A DNA stretch of 64,000 bases from Pandoraea nosoerga. GTDB taxonomy: Bacteria; Pseudomonadota; Gammaproteobacteria; Burkholderiales; Burkholderiaceae. Every line of letters starts with the position of its first letter. The first letter of the stretch is position 1. A program made the translations under genes and the position numbers. Below, piece after piece: positions 25,570 through 35,695 of the stretch. The stretch covers positions 124,001 through 188,000 of the forward strand of contig NZ_CABPSC010000007.1 of NCBI RefSeq assembly GCF_902459585.1, read 5' to 3'. The notes under the pieces are model-generated. The model saw nothing but the letters and a program-made list of their open reading frames with translations. It did no database searches and was not told the origin of the DNA.

Positions 25570-26374
25570 CGCTCGCCCTTTTTGGGCTTCTTAAAAACCA
25601 TCGATCTATTGAACTGGATGAAGTTAATCCAATTTAACAAATCGATATGCCATTCGAAATAATTGCAAAAAAATTCCAACTGAACCCCGAGTTACGCACG
25701 TATTGTGAACGGCGAATTCAGAGTCCCCAACCCTAGACGCCAACGACGCGATGGGCAGTCATCTTGACAGGCGCAGAAGTATAGCATCTACCGCGAGGGT
25801 CGGAGCCGATCCCGCTGTTGGAGATTGGCTACTGCGGCGCTTTTGCGGTAGCGCGTCGCGGCGGCGCAATCGGGATGGGTTGCACTGCGTACGATCTCCA
25901 GAGGACCGTGCCCTGAGCCGCGGGCAGACTTACGATACACCCGTCCGTAGCCGGCAATCAGCGTTTCTACATTTGGTTGCATCTTTTACGGAACATCGAA
26001 TTTGACCGAAAAACCTTGATTGCCTGTGGTATCGCCACAACGCTGAGCTGCCCGTCGTTTGGGTTTCCCGCGCTCTATAGAGAAATGGACTGATGCTGCG
26101 CATGTCAATTCTTCCTGAGATTCCGATAGTGTTTGCATGAACAGCGCCCTCCGAAGGGGTGAGCGTATTAGTTGCGCCGACATGGACTGCTTGTGTGATG
26201 AAGCCGATTACAGTTGCGGTTGGCATGCGGTCAGGAGACGCCGCTTGTGGCCAGACAGCACAATCGCACCTTGACACTTTCGCACCGACGTCTAGCCTAG
26301 GTGTAGGGTATTCATGTCCAGAACTGCCTTCTAAGTTTGGCCGTAGGAGGCGACACATCAGGGCGGGCATTGTT
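25570..26374. other. Gene-free divergent region between the O-antigen operon and the oxidase operon
   Basis: About 805 bp without a convincing gene. The part next to manC (25575-25700) is strikingly AT-rich against the local GC background and probably contains the O-antigen promoter. The rest holds short open frames with no recognisable protein. A TTGACA-type promoter for the oxidase operon is annotated separately. Confidence 0.55.
26271..26298 (+). promoter_or_regulatory. Candidate sigma70-type promoter of the cytochrome oxidase operon
   Basis: TTGACA at 26271-26276 is followed after 16 bp by TAGCCT at 26293-26298. The -35 matches consensus fully and the -10 moderately. Transcription would start about 70 bp before the first oxidase gene. 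Confidence 0.45.
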
Positions 26375-27868
26375 ATGTCCATCCCCATTGTCCTAACGCT
26401 GGTCGTCGCCGCCGCGCTCGCCTTCCATTTCTGGAGCCCGTGGTGGCTCACGCCGCTGGCGTCGAACTGGCGGCAGATGGACGATACGCTCACCATCACG
26501 CTGGTGATCACCGGCGTGGCCTTCGTTGTCGTCAATCTCTTCGTCGCCTGGGCGATTTTTCGCTATCGGCATCGCGACGGCCATAGGGCCGCTTACGAGC
26601 CTCACAATCGCCGCCTCGAGGGGTGGCTGATCGGTATCACCACCGTCGGCATTGCCGCGATGCTCGCCCCCGGCCTGTTCGTTTACGCCAAGCTCATCGA
26701 CCCGCCGCACGACGCCCGTGCCGTCGAGGTCGTCGGCCAGCAGTGGCAGTGGCGCTTCCGCCTGCCCGGCCCCGACGGGCGGCTCGGCAGTTCCGATCCG
26801 AGCTACGTCACCGCCGACAACCCGCTCGGCCTGAATCCGAAAGATCCCGCCAATCAGGACAACCGCATCGTCGACGCCCCCGAACTGCATCTTCTCGTCG
26901 GTCAGCCGGTGAAATTGCTGCTGCGCGCCAAAGACGTGCTGCACGACTTCTACGTCCCGCCGTTTCGCACCCGCATGAACATGGTGCCCGGCATGGTCAC
27001 GCAGATGTGGCTCACACCCACGCGCACCGGGCGCTTCGACATTCTCTGCGCCCAGTTGTGCGGCGTCGGCCACGCGAACATGCGCGGCGTCGTGGTCGTC
27101 GACGACAAGCCCGCCTACGACGCCTGGGTCGCCAAGCTGCCCACCTTCGCCTCGCTGCAGGCGCGGCACGCCGGCGCGGCTGCCGCCGACCCGCTCGCCG
27201 CCAAGGGCAAGCTGCTCGCGCAAACGAAGGGGTGCGCCGGGTGCCATACGGTCGACGGCAGCGCCGGCGTCGGGCCTACGTGGCACGGGCTCTTCGGCAA
27301 GACGGAGACGTTCCAAGACGGCAGCACGGCGCACGTGGACGAGGCCTATCTCGCCGCGTTCATTCGCAACCCGACCGCGCGCGTCCCGAAAGGCTTCGCG
27401 CCGCTCATGCCAAAAGTCGACCTGACGAACGACGAACTGAAGGCCCTGATTGCCTACATCCGGACACTGGGCGCGAACGCCGCGCCCACGCCGACGCCGG
27501 CCGGCCTGCCCGGGACAACGCCTGCCGCCGCGCCGATTCCGCCAGCGCCCGCGACTCCCTCCGCCGCCGCCCCGCGCGTGGACGTACAACTGGCGCAGAA
27601 CTCGCTGCAGACGCCGCGCCCACCGGCGCAGTACGGGCCACTGACGCCGTCGGCCCCGGCAAATCAGGGAACGCAACCGTCACCGCCATCGCAGCCGGCC
27701 CGCCGGCCGGGCCAGCAGACACCGGGACTTCCGCTGCAGAACGATTCGCGCACGAATATGCCGCCGCTGGGTGTGCCGCCGGCGCCGTCGACGAACCCGC
27801 CGCCGTCGGGCTCCGCACAGCCGAGTGTGCCGATGATCCGGCCGGCACCGTAGGTCGATACGGAGCGT
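26375..27868 (+). CDS. coxB: Cytochrome c oxidase subunit II with fused cytochrome c (caa3 type)
   Basis: About 492 aa; the stop ends near 27853. Two N-terminal membrane helices (about 1-60 and 75-105) precede a periplasmic cupredoxin domain with the CuA site CAQLCGVGHANM (C225, C229, H233, M236). A fused cytochrome c has CAGCH (287-291) and a methionine ligand in APLMPKVDL. It accepts electrons and passes them to subunit I. The last ~110 residues are a Pro/Ala-rich tail not typical of the family. The ATG at 26375 is chosen where the signal-like helix begins; GGAGG is 25 bp upstream, so the start is not certain. Confidence 0.9.
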
Positions 27869-28177
27869 GAGCGCGGGATAGGGCCGGCAGGAGGCGTGAG
27901 ACAGCAACACCGGCAGACGTAACGTCGCGGTACCGCAGCATGGCAGGGACGAGCCGTGCACAGGCGCGTGAATGCAACGGCCCACCGATGCAAAACCCGC
28001 TTCGCAAGGACGAGCGGCGCAACGACACGCAACGACACGCAACGATACGCAAACGCAGCGACGAGACACCGAGCAGCACGACGACGCATCCACCAAACAA
28101 CACGGCACCGAGCAACGCAACCACGAAACGACACCGTCGCCACGCCGAAAGCGTCACGACAGTTCAGGAGACAGCTC
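27854..28177. other. CA-rich, T-poor leader between coxB and ctaD
   Basis: 324 bp without a gene. Positions about 28010-28150 are almost free of T on the + strand and contain direct repeats of CGCAACGACA-type units. The stretch would be an unstructured mRNA leader. It ends in CAGGAG, 7 bp before the ctaD start. Confidence 0.6.
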
Positions 28178-30049
28178 ATGACTGGCGGTTCCGACAGCCC
28201 GGCCCACGCCGGCGTGTACCACGGGGGCCCGCAGAGCTTCTGGACGAAGTACGTCTGGAGCCAGGACCACAAAGTGATCGCGGTGCAGTACGCCCTGACC
28301 GCCATCGCAGTCGGTCTGGTCGGGCTCGTGCTCTCGAACCTGATGCGGCTGCAGCTCGGCTTTCCAGGCAAGTTCTCGTTCATCGACGCGAACCACTACT
28401 ACCAGTACGTCACCATGCACGGCATGATCATGGTGATCTATCTCCTCACGGCGCTCTTTCTCGGCGGCTTTGGCAACTACCTGATTCCGCTGATGGTCGG
28501 CGCGCGCGACATGGTCTTCCCGTTTCTGAACATGCTCAGCTACTGGGTCTACCTGCTCGCCGTCGTTGTCCTGATGATCAGTTTCTTCGTGCCGGGCGGC
28601 CCCACCGGGGCGGGCTGGACGCTCTATCCCCCGCAGGCGATCCTGCCCGGCACGCCAGGCACCGAGTGGGGCATCGTGCTGATGCTCGTCTCGTTGCTGA
28701 TCTTCATCGTCGCGGCGACGATGGGCGGTCTGAACTACGTCACCACGGTGCTGCAAGCACGCACCGAGGGCATGACGCTGCTGCGCCTGCCGCTCACCGT
28801 ATGGGGCATTGTGATGGCGACGGTGCTCGCCTTGCTCGCGTTCCCCGCGCTGTTCGTCTCGGGGGTGATGATGCTGCTCGACAAGACGCTGCACACGAGC
28901 TTCTTCATGCCCGCACTCGTCTCGCTCGGGCAGCCGCTCGACTATCGCGGCGGCAGCCCGCTGCTGTTCCAGCACCTGTTCTGGTTCTTCGGACACCCCG
29001 AGGTCTATATCGTCGCGCTGCCGGCCTTCGGCATCGTCTCGGACCTCATCAGCGTGCACGCGCGCAAGAACATCTTCGGCTACCGCATGATGGTTTGGGC
29101 GATCCTCGCCATCGGCGTGCTGTCGGTCGTCGTGTGGGCCCACCACATGTTCATCAGCGGCATGAATCCGTACTTCGGGTTCTTCTTCGCGACGACCACG
29201 CTGGTCATCGCGATTCCCACCGCGATCAAGGTCTACAACTGGGTGCTCACGCTCTGGCGTGGCGACATTCATCTCACCGTGCCGATGCTCTTCGCCATCG
29301 GCTTCATCAGCACGTTCGTGATCGGCGGTCTCACGGGGCTTTTCCTCGGCAACGTGAGCGTCGACATGCCGCTTTCCAATACGTATTTCGTGGTGGCCCA
29401 CTTTCATATGGTGATGGGCGTGTCGCCGCTGCTCGTGATCTTCGGCGGCATCTATCACTGGTATCCGCTCATCACCGGCCGACGCCTGGACGACCGCCTC
29501 GGCCACTGGCATTTCTGGATTACGTTCCTCGGCACCTACGCGATCTTCTTCCCGATGCACTACCTCGGCGTGCTCGGCATGCCGCGCCGCTACTACGAGT
29601 TTCAGAACTACAGCTTCATCCCCGATTCGGCACACGCCATGAACGCCTACATCTCGGTGGCCGCGTTCGTCGTGGCCGCCGGCCAGCTGCTGTTTCTGTT
29701 CAACCTCGCGTGGAGCCTGCGGCACGGCAAGGCGGCGACACACAATCCGTGGCGCGCCGCATCGCTCGAATGGCAGACGCCCGACGTGCCGCCCGTGCAT
29801 GGCAACTGGGGGCCGGTGCTGCCCGTGGTCTATCGCTGGCCGTATGAGTACAGCGTGCCGGGCGACAGCGACGACTTCGTGCCCCAGAACATGGCGCCCG
29901 ACCCGCGCCGTCCGGCCACGCTCGTGCATGGCGACACGACGGCGCTGCATCGTCGCGATGCGCCGCCGCCGTCGTCCGGGGCGCCGCCCGCGCCGGATTC
30001 TCACGATTCACCTCGTTCACCCGACTCGCCGAGAGGAGCCACATCATGA
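28178..30049 (+). CDS. ctaD: Cytochrome c oxidase subunit I
   Basis: 623-aa haem-copper oxidase catalytic subunit with about 12 membrane helices. It reduces O2 to water and pumps protons. Seen ligands: YVTMHGMIMV (low-spin haem His), HPEVYIVALP (CuB His with cross-linked Tyr), WAHHMF (two CuB His), and HFHMVMG (haem a3 and haem a His). The N-terminal frame extends upstream, but the ATG at 28178 has GGAG 7 bp before it. It ends in an ATGA overlap with the next subunit gene. The extended C-terminus carries Pro/Asp-rich sequence. Confidence 0.97.
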   Translation: MTGGSDSPAHAGVYHGGPQSFWTKYVWSQDHKVIAVQYALTAIAVGLVGLVLSNLMRLQLGFPGKFSFIDANHYYQYVTMHGMIMVIYLLTALFLGGFGNYLIPLMVGARDMVFPFLNMLSYWVYLLAVVVLMISFFVPGGPTGAGWTLYPPQAILPGTPGTEWGIVLMLVSLLIFIVAATMGGLNYVTTVLQARTEGMTLLRLPLTVWGIVMATVLALLAFPALFVSGVMMLLDKTLHTSFFMPALVSLGQPLDYRGGSPLLFQHLFWFFGHPEVYIVALPAFGIVSDLISVHARKNIFGYRMMVWAILAIGVLSVVVWAHHMFISGMNPYFGFFFATTTLVIAIPTAIKVYNWVLTLWRGDIHLTVPMLFAIGFISTFVIGGLTGLFLGNVSVDMPLSNTYFVVAHFHMVMGVSPLLVIFGGIYHWYPLITGRRLDDRLGHWHFWITFLGTYAIFFPMHYLGVLGMPRRYYEFQNYSFIPDSAHAMNAYISVAAFVVAAGQLLFLFNLAWSLRHGKAATHNPWRAASLEWQTPDVPPVHGNWGPVLPVVYRWPYEYSVPGDSDDFVPQNMAPDPRRPATLVHGDTTALHRRDAPPPSSGAPPAPDSHDSPRSPDSPRGATS

Positions 30050-30678
30050 GACCTGTCCCGTCGTGGCCGTCCATGCCGGGCGGCGTACCGGTTGCGCAAC
30101 CGCATCGCCGTGCGGCCTCGCAGATCGCACTGTGGTGGTTCATGGGCGTGGTGGGCAGTCTGTTCGCGCTGATGCTCGCCGCGTACGTGATGCGCATGAG
30201 CCTGGGCGACTGGCGTCCGCTGCCACCGGTCAATGCGCTGTGGATCAACACCGGCATGCTGGTAGCGGCCTGCATCGTGATGCAGTCCGCCGCCTCGCAG
30301 GCGCGCCGCGGCGAGTTGCGCCGCTCGCGCCGCGACTGGCGCGCGGCGGGCGTGCTCGCGCTGGCCTTCGTCGGCGGACAAATCTGGGTCTGGCACGACC
30401 TGGTCGCCCGTCACTACGGCGTGAGCGGCAATCCGGCCAACAGCTTCTTCTTCCTGCTCACCGGGCTGCATGCGCTGCATCTGCTGGGCGGGCTGGTGGC
30501 GTGGGCGTGCCTGGCGCCGCGTCGGATCACCCACGCCGTGCGTGCGCGCCGGTTGTCGCTGAGCGCGCAGTACTGGCACTTTCTGCTCGCGCTCTGGATC
30601 GTGCTCTTTGCCGCCATCGTCAACCTCACGCCGGAGATCGCGCAGCGTCTGTGCGGCACCGGCGGTGCCGGCGGCTGA
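30046..30678 (+). CDS. Cytochrome c oxidase subunit III-family protein (first copy)
   Basis: 210 aa with about five hydrophobic helices. It matches the COX3 fold (SGNPANSFFFLLTGLHALHLLGGLVAW, then LSAQYWHFLLALWIVLFAAIV). It starts inside the ctaD stop (ATGA). It is shorter and more divergent than the second COX3-like gene at 30834, so the operon has two subunit III-type proteins. It probably forms part of the same caa3 complex. Confidence 0.8.
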   Translation: MRPVPSWPSMPGGVPVAQPHRRAASQIALWWFMGVVGSLFALMLAAYVMRMSLGDWRPLPPVNALWINTGMLVAACIVMQSAASQARRGELRRSRRDWRAAGVLALAFVGGQIWVWHDLVARHYGVSGNPANSFFFLLTGLHALHLLGGLVAWACLAPRRITHAVRARRLSLSAQYWHFLLALWIVLFAAIVNLTPEIAQRLCGTGGAGG

Positions 30679-30732
30679 GCGCAACGGGAAGAGCGGGGCG
30701 TCGCCAGAGACGGCCGGAAATGCCGGGAGGCA

Positions 30733-30803
30733 ATGTGAGAGATAGTGCGAGAGAGTGAGAGGTGATGCGAGATAGCGCGAGATAGTGTGAGAGATCGCGT
30801 GAC
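30733..30803. repeat. G/A-rich imperfect tandem repeat between the two subunit III genes
   Basis: Degenerate copies of GCGAGATAGTG and GAGAGATA recur through this 70-bp stretch. It is purine-rich on the + strand and non-coding. Possibly a recombination-prone spacer or an unstructured leader. Confidence 0.6.
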
Positions 30804-30833
30804 ATGTCGCAAGACTATGTGAGGAGCCACATC

Positions 30834-31541
30834 GTGAACCCGTCATCGTCCCTGCCGCCTGCGTCCCCCACCGCTTCGGCTGCCGCGCCGCCCGGCGGAT
30901 GGCGCGGCGTGGTGGCGGACTGGTCAGGCGATCGCGCGGCGTTTCGCGTGCCCTGGGGCAAGGCCATGATGTGGATCTTCCTGCTCTCCGACACGTTCGT
31001 CTTCAGCAGCTTCCTGATCGGCTACATGACGGTGCGCATGTCCACGACCGCGCCGTGGCCCAATCCGGCCGAGATTTTCGCGCTCGACGTGAATGGGCAT
31101 CCGGTGCCGTTGCTGCTCATCGCCATCATGACATTCGTGCTCATCAGCAGCAGCGGCAGCATGGCGATGGCGGTGAACTACGCCTATCGACGCGATCGCG
31201 ACAAGACGGCCGCCTGTATTCTCGCCACGGCCTATCTCGGCATGGCGTTCGTCGGCATGCAGGCGTTCGAATGGACCAACCTGATCGTGCACGAGGGCAT
31301 CCGCCCGTGGGGCAACACGATGGGCGCGGCGCAGTTCGGCGCGTGCTTTTTCATGATCACGGGCTTTCACGGGCTGCACGTGAGCGCGGGCGTGGTTTAT
31401 CTGCTCACCGTCATGCGCCGCGTGCTCGACGGCACACTCGAGCGGCGCGGCAACTATCAGCTCGTCGAGATCGCCGGGCTCTACTGGCACTTCGTCGATC
31501 TCGTGTGGGTGTTCATCTTCGCGTTGTTCTATCTCTGGTAG
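30834..31541 (+). CDS. ctaE: Cytochrome c oxidase subunit III
   Basis: About 235 aa. COX3 features: GKAMMWIFLLSDTFVFSSFLIGYM, EWTNLIVHEGIRPWGN, and FFMITGFHGLHVSAGVVYLL with YWHFVDLVWVFIFALFYLW at the end. About seven membrane helices. GTG at 30834 has GGAG 7 bp upstream and is preferred over ATG at 30804. It lies 8 bp before the subunit IV gene. Confidence 0.9.
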   Translation: MNPSSSLPPASPTASAAAPPGGWRGVVADWSGDRAAFRVPWGKAMMWIFLLSDTFVFSSFLIGYMTVRMSTTAPWPNPAEIFALDVNGHPVPLLLIAIMTFVLISSSGSMAMAVNYAYRRDRDKTAACILATAYLGMAFVGMQAFEWTNLIVHEGIRPWGNTMGAAQFGACFFMITGFHGLHVSAGVVYLLTVMRRVLDGTLERRGNYQLVEIAGLYWHFVDLVWVFIFALFYLW

Positions 31542-31549
31542 GAGGAGCG

Positions 31550-31918
31550 ATGAATTCCACGGCAACCCCGGCCTCGGCCGCCGCCTCCCCGCCGGGAGCG
31601 GCCGGCGGCGAGCATTCGGGACAACAACACTCGGTGCGCCTCTACCTGAAGGTATGGGGGCTGCTGTTCGTGCTCTCCACACTGTCTTATCTCGTCGATT
31701 ACGCCAACCTGCAGGGCTATTTGCGCTGGACGCTGATACTCGTGCTGATGGTGGCGAAGGCGGGACTCATCGTGGCGGTCTTCATGCACATGCGCTGGGA
31801 GCGCCTCGCGCTGGTCTACGCGATTCTGATCCCGCCGCTGGCGCTGCTCGTGCTCATGGCGCTCATGGCGGCAGAAGCGGACTACACGTTCCTCACGCGC
31901 GTTGCGCACTTCCGTTGA
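31550..31918 (+). CDS. Cytochrome c oxidase subunit IV
   Basis: 122 aa with three membrane helices (residues about 35-120), matching the small prokaryotic COX4 subunit (YLKVWGLLFVLSTLSYLVDY, LILVLMVAKAGLIVAVFMHM). An Ala/Pro-rich cytoplasmic N-terminus comes first. GGAGGAGCG precedes the ATG at 31550. Last gene of the oxidase operon. Confidence 0.85.
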   Translation: MNSTATPASAAASPPGAAGGEHSGQQHSVRLYLKVWGLLFVLSTLSYLVDYANLQGYLRWTLILVLMVAKAGLIVAVFMHMRWERLALVYAILIPPLALLVLMALMAAEADYTFLTRVAHFR

Positions 31919-31946
31919 GGGTGGCGTTAGCAGGGAGGGGGCGGCG

Positions 31947-32879
31947 TCAGAGCAATTCCACCAGACGCCGATCGCTTTTGCGGCAGTATTCGGCGCACGC
32001 CGTGCGCGCGGCCGTAGCGGCCCCATGGACGAAGAGCGGCGCGTCCGCCCGCCGCGACATCGACACCACGATCGAGGGCGGCGCGGGCTGCAACGGCAAC
32101 TCCACCACTTCGCCGTTTGCAATCAGGTCGTCGACGAACAGGCGCGGTATTGCCGCCACGCCGAAGCCGTCGCGCACGAGCTGCACGATCACGGCGATCG
32201 ACGGCGAGCCGGTAATGCGCGTCTCGGACAGTGGCACGCCATGCACACCGGCGAGTTTCGCCACGATGTCCTCGAGCGCGCGGTGCGGCGCAGTGCCGCG
32301 CCCGTAAGTCAGGATCGGGTGCTGCAGCACCTGCTTCGCAAGCCCGCTGCGCGTGTTGGGGAACATGCCCGTGCGCGCGACCCAGTGCACGGGATAGTTC
32401 GCGAGTGCATCGCACACCACGCTGCTGTCGTCGCTGCCCTCCACGCGAATGATGAGATCGAGCTCGTCGGCGACGAGGCGGCGTTGCAACTGCACCGACA
32501 CGTCGACCGTCAACTCCACTTCCAGCGTCGGGTAGTCCGACGCGAGACGGCGCAGGTAGTGTGGCAGCCAACTGTGCACGACGGTCTCGATCACGCCCAG
32601 ACGCAGTCGCCCGCGCAACAGGCTCTCGCCCGAGGCGGCCGTCTGGAGCCGTCGCGCCGCTTCGACCACGGCCTTTGCATACCCGAGCAGATATTCCCCG
32701 TTCGGCGTGAGGCGGAATTCGCGGCTGTCGCGATCGACCAGCGCCGTATTCAACTCCTCCTCCAGCGCCTTGAGCCGCTGCGAGATGGCCGCCGGCGTGG
32801 CGTGCAGCGCGGCGGCCGTTGCCCGGAAACTGCGCAGCTTGGCCAGCGTGACGAAGGTTTCGAGAAAGCGCGTGTTCAT
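31947..32879 (-). CDS. LysR-family transcriptional regulator
   Basis: 310 aa. The N-terminal winged HTH reads FLETFVTLAKLRSFRATAAALHATPAAISQRLKALEEELNTALV (residues about 5-50). The remaining residues are the effector-binding domain (LRGRLRLGVIETVVHSWLP). It is divergent from the D-glutamate-cyclase-like gene at 33093, and the 213-bp gap contains an inverted repeat. Hence it most likely controls the hydro-lyase/MFS/oxoprolinase genes in response to a pathway metabolite. That assignment is inferred from orientation. Confidence 0.9.
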   Translation of the reverse strand: MNTRFLETFVTLAKLRSFRATAAALHATPAAISQRLKALEEELNTALVDRDSREFRLTPNGEYLLGYAKAVVEAARRLQTAASGESLLRGRLRLGVIETVVHSWLPHYLRRLASDYPTLEVELTVDVSVQLQRRLVADELDLIIRVEGSDDSSVVCDALANYPVHWVARTGMFPNTRSGLAKQVLQHPILTYGRGTAPHRALEDIVAKLAGVHGVPLSETRITGSPSIAVIVQLVRDGFGVAAIPRLFVDDLIANGEVVELPLQPAPPSIVVSMSRRADAPLFVHGAATAARTACAEYCRKSDRRLVELL

Positions 32880-32985
32880 GGGGGAGTGTCGTGGGAACGA
32901 AGGCCGGGAGCGTGCCCAAAACCGGCGTCGGGCGATGAAAATAAATGCAACGAACTTGGGGAAAACCCGCGATGTTGTTAAGAAA

Positions 32986-33007
32986 TTCTATACGGCTCTG
33001 CGTAGAA
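32986..33007. promoter_or_regulatory. Candidate LysR operator
   Basis: TTCTA at 32986-32990 and TAGAA at 33003-33007 form an inverted repeat with a 12-bp spacer. It resembles LysR-type boxes and lies between the regulator and the divergent gene. An adjacent AT-rich stretch (33005-33040) contains a GTCG-TTAG-CGAC hairpin. Confidence 0.4.
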
Positions 33008-33092
33008 AAAGTCGTTAGCGACAACTTTTTTTTCTTTCTATGCTTCACCCATCCGATGCCGCCGAGGTATCGCCCCCCATGCCGGAGCCACC

Positions 33093-33914
33093 ATGAACCA
33101 TCCTGCCATGCCGCACGATTTCACTTCGCAGCGCGCCACGATCACGCCCTTCGAATTTCGTCAGGCTGTCCGCAGCGGCCAGTTCCGCGGACCGACGGCC
33201 GGCTACTGCGGCAACTTCGCGCAGGCCAATCTCGCTATCCTGCCGGCGACGCACGCGCATGACTTCCTGCGCTTTTGCCAGAGCAATCCCAAGGCCTGCC
33301 CGCTGCTGGGCGTGGGCGAGCCGGGCCAGTGGCACGTGCCGGCGCTGGGGCGCGAGGTGGACATTCGCTCCGACGTGCCGGGCTACAACATTTACCGCGA
33401 CGGCAAGCTCGCCGAGCAGGTCGACAACCTGGCCGAGTTCTGGCAGAGCGATTTCGTCGTCTTCGCCATCGGCTGCTCGTTCTCGTTCGAGGACATGCTC
33501 GCCAAGGCCGGTATCCCGCTGCGCCACGTGGAAGAGGGGCGCAACGTGCCGATGTACCGCACGAAGATCGCGAACCAGCGCGCGGGCAAGTTCGGCGGCG
33601 AACTGGTCGTGTCGATGCGTCCGATGAAGGGCGCCGACGCCATTCGCGCCGTGCAGATCACGAGCCGCTTTCCCGGCGTACACGGCGCGCCGATTCACAT
33701 CGGCGACCCGGCCGAGCTGGGCATCGCCGATCTGTCCCGGCCGGAATTTGGCGACGCCGTCACGATTCGCGACGGCGAGCTGCCCGTGTATTGGGCCTGC
33801 GGCGTCACGCCGCAAACGGCGCTCATGGACGCGAAACTGCCGCTGGCGATCGCACATCGCCCGGGGTACATGCTCATGACGGATATCCCGAACGCATCGC
33901 TCGCCGTCTTCTGA
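33093..33914 (+). CDS. Putative hydro-lyase / D-glutamate cyclase-like protein (DUF1445)
   Basis: 273 aa of the DUF1445 family (YcsI/D-glutamate cyclase). Conserved parts: [50 protein letters not shown] and [15 protein letters not shown]. The mitochondrial relative converts D-glutamate to 5-oxo-D-proline. The downstream MFS transporter and 5-oxoprolinase strengthen a 5-oxoproline/D-glutamate role. A second in-frame ATG lies at 33108. Cytosolic enzyme; activity not proven for bacterial members. Confidence 0.82.
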   Translation: MNHPAMPHDFTSQRATITPFEFRQAVRSGQFRGPTAGYCGNFAQANLAILPATHAHDFLRFCQSNPKACPLLGVGEPGQWHVPALGREVDIRSDVPGYNIYRDGKLAEQVDNLAEFWQSDFVVFAIGCSFSFEDMLAKAGIPLRHVEEGRNVPMYRTKIANQRAGKFGGELVVSMRPMKGADAIRAVQITSRFPGVHGAPIHIGDPAELGIADLSRPEFGDAVTIRDGELPVYWACGVTPQTALMDAKLPLAIAHRPGYMLMTDIPNASLAVF

Positions 33915-34139
33915 GCCGTGCGACGCGTCGCCCGGGCGCTCCATCGCGCCCGCCGGATGTACGCACCATTGCACTAACGCACTACGGCATCACCGAGCAA
34001 CACGCATCACACAAGCACCGCGCCATGACGGGAGGCGGCGGGCGAGCCATCGCCCGCCGGTGACCGCACACGCCCATCGAGGAGCGCGGCCTCGAGGGCA
34101 CCACACGGCAAGTCAGGACATCACCGGAGCCTTTTTCTC

Positions 34140-35471
34140 ATGGAAAGCAAAACCCCTCTCGCGAGCCCGTCTGCGGCCCCCGCCGCAAGCGGAGACACCG
34201 GCGGCAGCCTCATCGGCTGGTACGGCGACGCCACGCCGCGCGAAAAGCGCGCCTTCTGGAGCTGCAAGGTCGGCTACATGCTCGACGGCATGGACACGCA
34301 GATGTTGAGCTTCGTCATCCCCACGCTCGTTGCCACCTGGGGCATTAGCCTTGCGGACGCGGGCTTCATCGGCACGCTCACGCTGCTCGCATCCGCGCTG
34401 GGCGGCTGGGTCGCCGGCATTCTGTCGGACCGCATCGGCCGCGTGCGCACACTGCAACTGACGGTGCTGTGGTTCGCGGTTTTCACCGGACTGTGCGGCC
34501 TCGCGCAGAACTATCACCAACTGCTCGCCGCCCGTGCGCTCATGGGCTTTGGCTTCGGCGGCGAATGGACCGCGGGGGCCGTGCTCATCGGCGAAGTGAT
34601 TCGCGCGCGCGATCGCGGCAAGGCGGTCGGGCTGGTGCAATCGGGCTGGGCCATCGGCTGGGGGCTGACCGCGATTCTCTACTCGGTGCTGTTCTCGCTC
34701 ATGCCCGCCGACATGGCATGGCGCGCGCTCTTCCTCATCGGCCTGCTGCCCGCGCTGCTGGTGCTCTTCATCCGCCGCTACGTGCAGGAACCGGAGGTCT
34801 ACCAGAAGGAGAAGGCCAAGCAGGCGAAGGCAGAGGATGCGCCTGGCCTGGCCGCCATCTTCAGTCCCGCCCTGATCTCGACGACGATCCGTGCGGCGCT
34901 GCTCACGACCGGCGCGCAAGGCGGCTACTACGCCATTACGACGTGGCTGCCCACGTTCCTCAAGACGGAGCGTCACCTCACGGTCATGGGCACGGGCGGC
35001 TATCTCGCGATGATCATCTTCGGCTCGTGGGTGGGCTATCTGGCCAGTTCGTACCTGACCGACCGGCTCGGCCGCAAGCCGAACTTCATCCTGTTCGCCG
35101 TGGGCTCGATGGTGATCGCGTTCTCCTACACGTCGCTGCCGCTCACCGACAACGCGATGTTCTGGCTCGGCTTTCCGCTCGGCTTCTTCGCGTCGGGCAT
35201 CTTCAGCGGCATGGGCGCGTTTCTCACCGAGCTGTTTCCGACAAGCGTGCGCGGCTCGGGACAGGGCTTCTGCTACAACGTCGGCCGGGCCATCGGCGCG
35301 CTGTTTCCGTTTCTCATCGGCATGCTCTCGAAGCAGTACGGCCTGGGCGCCACGATTGGCATCTTCGCCGGCGTGGCCTACGGCGTGCTGATCGTCGCGG
35401 CGCTCACGCTGCCCGAGACGCGCGGACGCGAACTCGAGTCGCTCGAATCCCTTAAAGCGCGAACGAACTGA
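34140..35471 (+). CDS. MFS transporter (AAHS/sugar-porter-like)
   Basis: 443 aa with 12 predicted membrane helices and the MFS motif [15 protein letters not shown] after helix 2, repeated as [12 protein letters not shown] in the second half. Resembles organic-acid/proton symporters. Its position between a D-glutamate cyclase-like gene and an oxoprolinase gene suggests uptake of a related substrate such as 5-oxoproline or a hydantoin. Substrate is inference. The ATG at 34140 has GGAG about 11 bp upstream. Confidence 0.87.
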   Translation: MESKTPLASPSAAPAASGDTGGSLIGWYGDATPREKRAFWSCKVGYMLDGMDTQMLSFVIPTLVATWGISLADAGFIGTLTLLASALGGWVAGILSDRIGRVRTLQLTVLWFAVFTGLCGLAQNYHQLLAARALMGFGFGGEWTAGAVLIGEVIRARDRGKAVGLVQSGWAIGWGLTAILYSVLFSLMPADMAWRALFLIGLLPALLVLFIRRYVQEPEVYQKEKAKQAKAEDAPGLAAIFSPALISTTIRAALLTTGAQGGYYAITTWLPTFLKTERHLTVMGTGGYLAMIIFGSWVGYLASSYLTDRLGRKPNFILFAVGSMVIAFSYTSLPLTDNAMFWLGFPLGFFASGIFSGMGAFLTELFPTSVRGSGQGFCYNVGRAIGALFPFLIGMLSKQYGLGATIGIFAGVAYGVLIVAALTLPETRGRELESLESLKARTN

Positions 35472-35695
35472 CGAAACACCGCGGCGGCCCGGCTGCCGCG
35501 TCCACCTTTCGGTTTCACCGTTTCAGCCCCCCGGCAACGCATCGGTGTGCGCGGCCCCGCCTGGCAGCGGGCCCTCGCCGGGACACGTGCGTCCTGCGCC
35601 AGCGTGCGCAGTCGCCGCCACCGTTATCTCGAACGACGACGGCGCCGCCCTGTCACCGTTCGATCCCGTTTGACCCTTGTTTCGCGAGTGACCTC

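Noticed and set aside
25848-25870. A JUMPstart/ops-like GCGGTAG near the O-antigen locus
   Set aside because: It lies on the strand pointing away from the polysaccharide operon and lacks the remaining ops sequence.
25930-26535. A 201-codon minus-strand frame in the divergent gap
   Set aside because: It overlaps the oxidase start and shows no protein family features.
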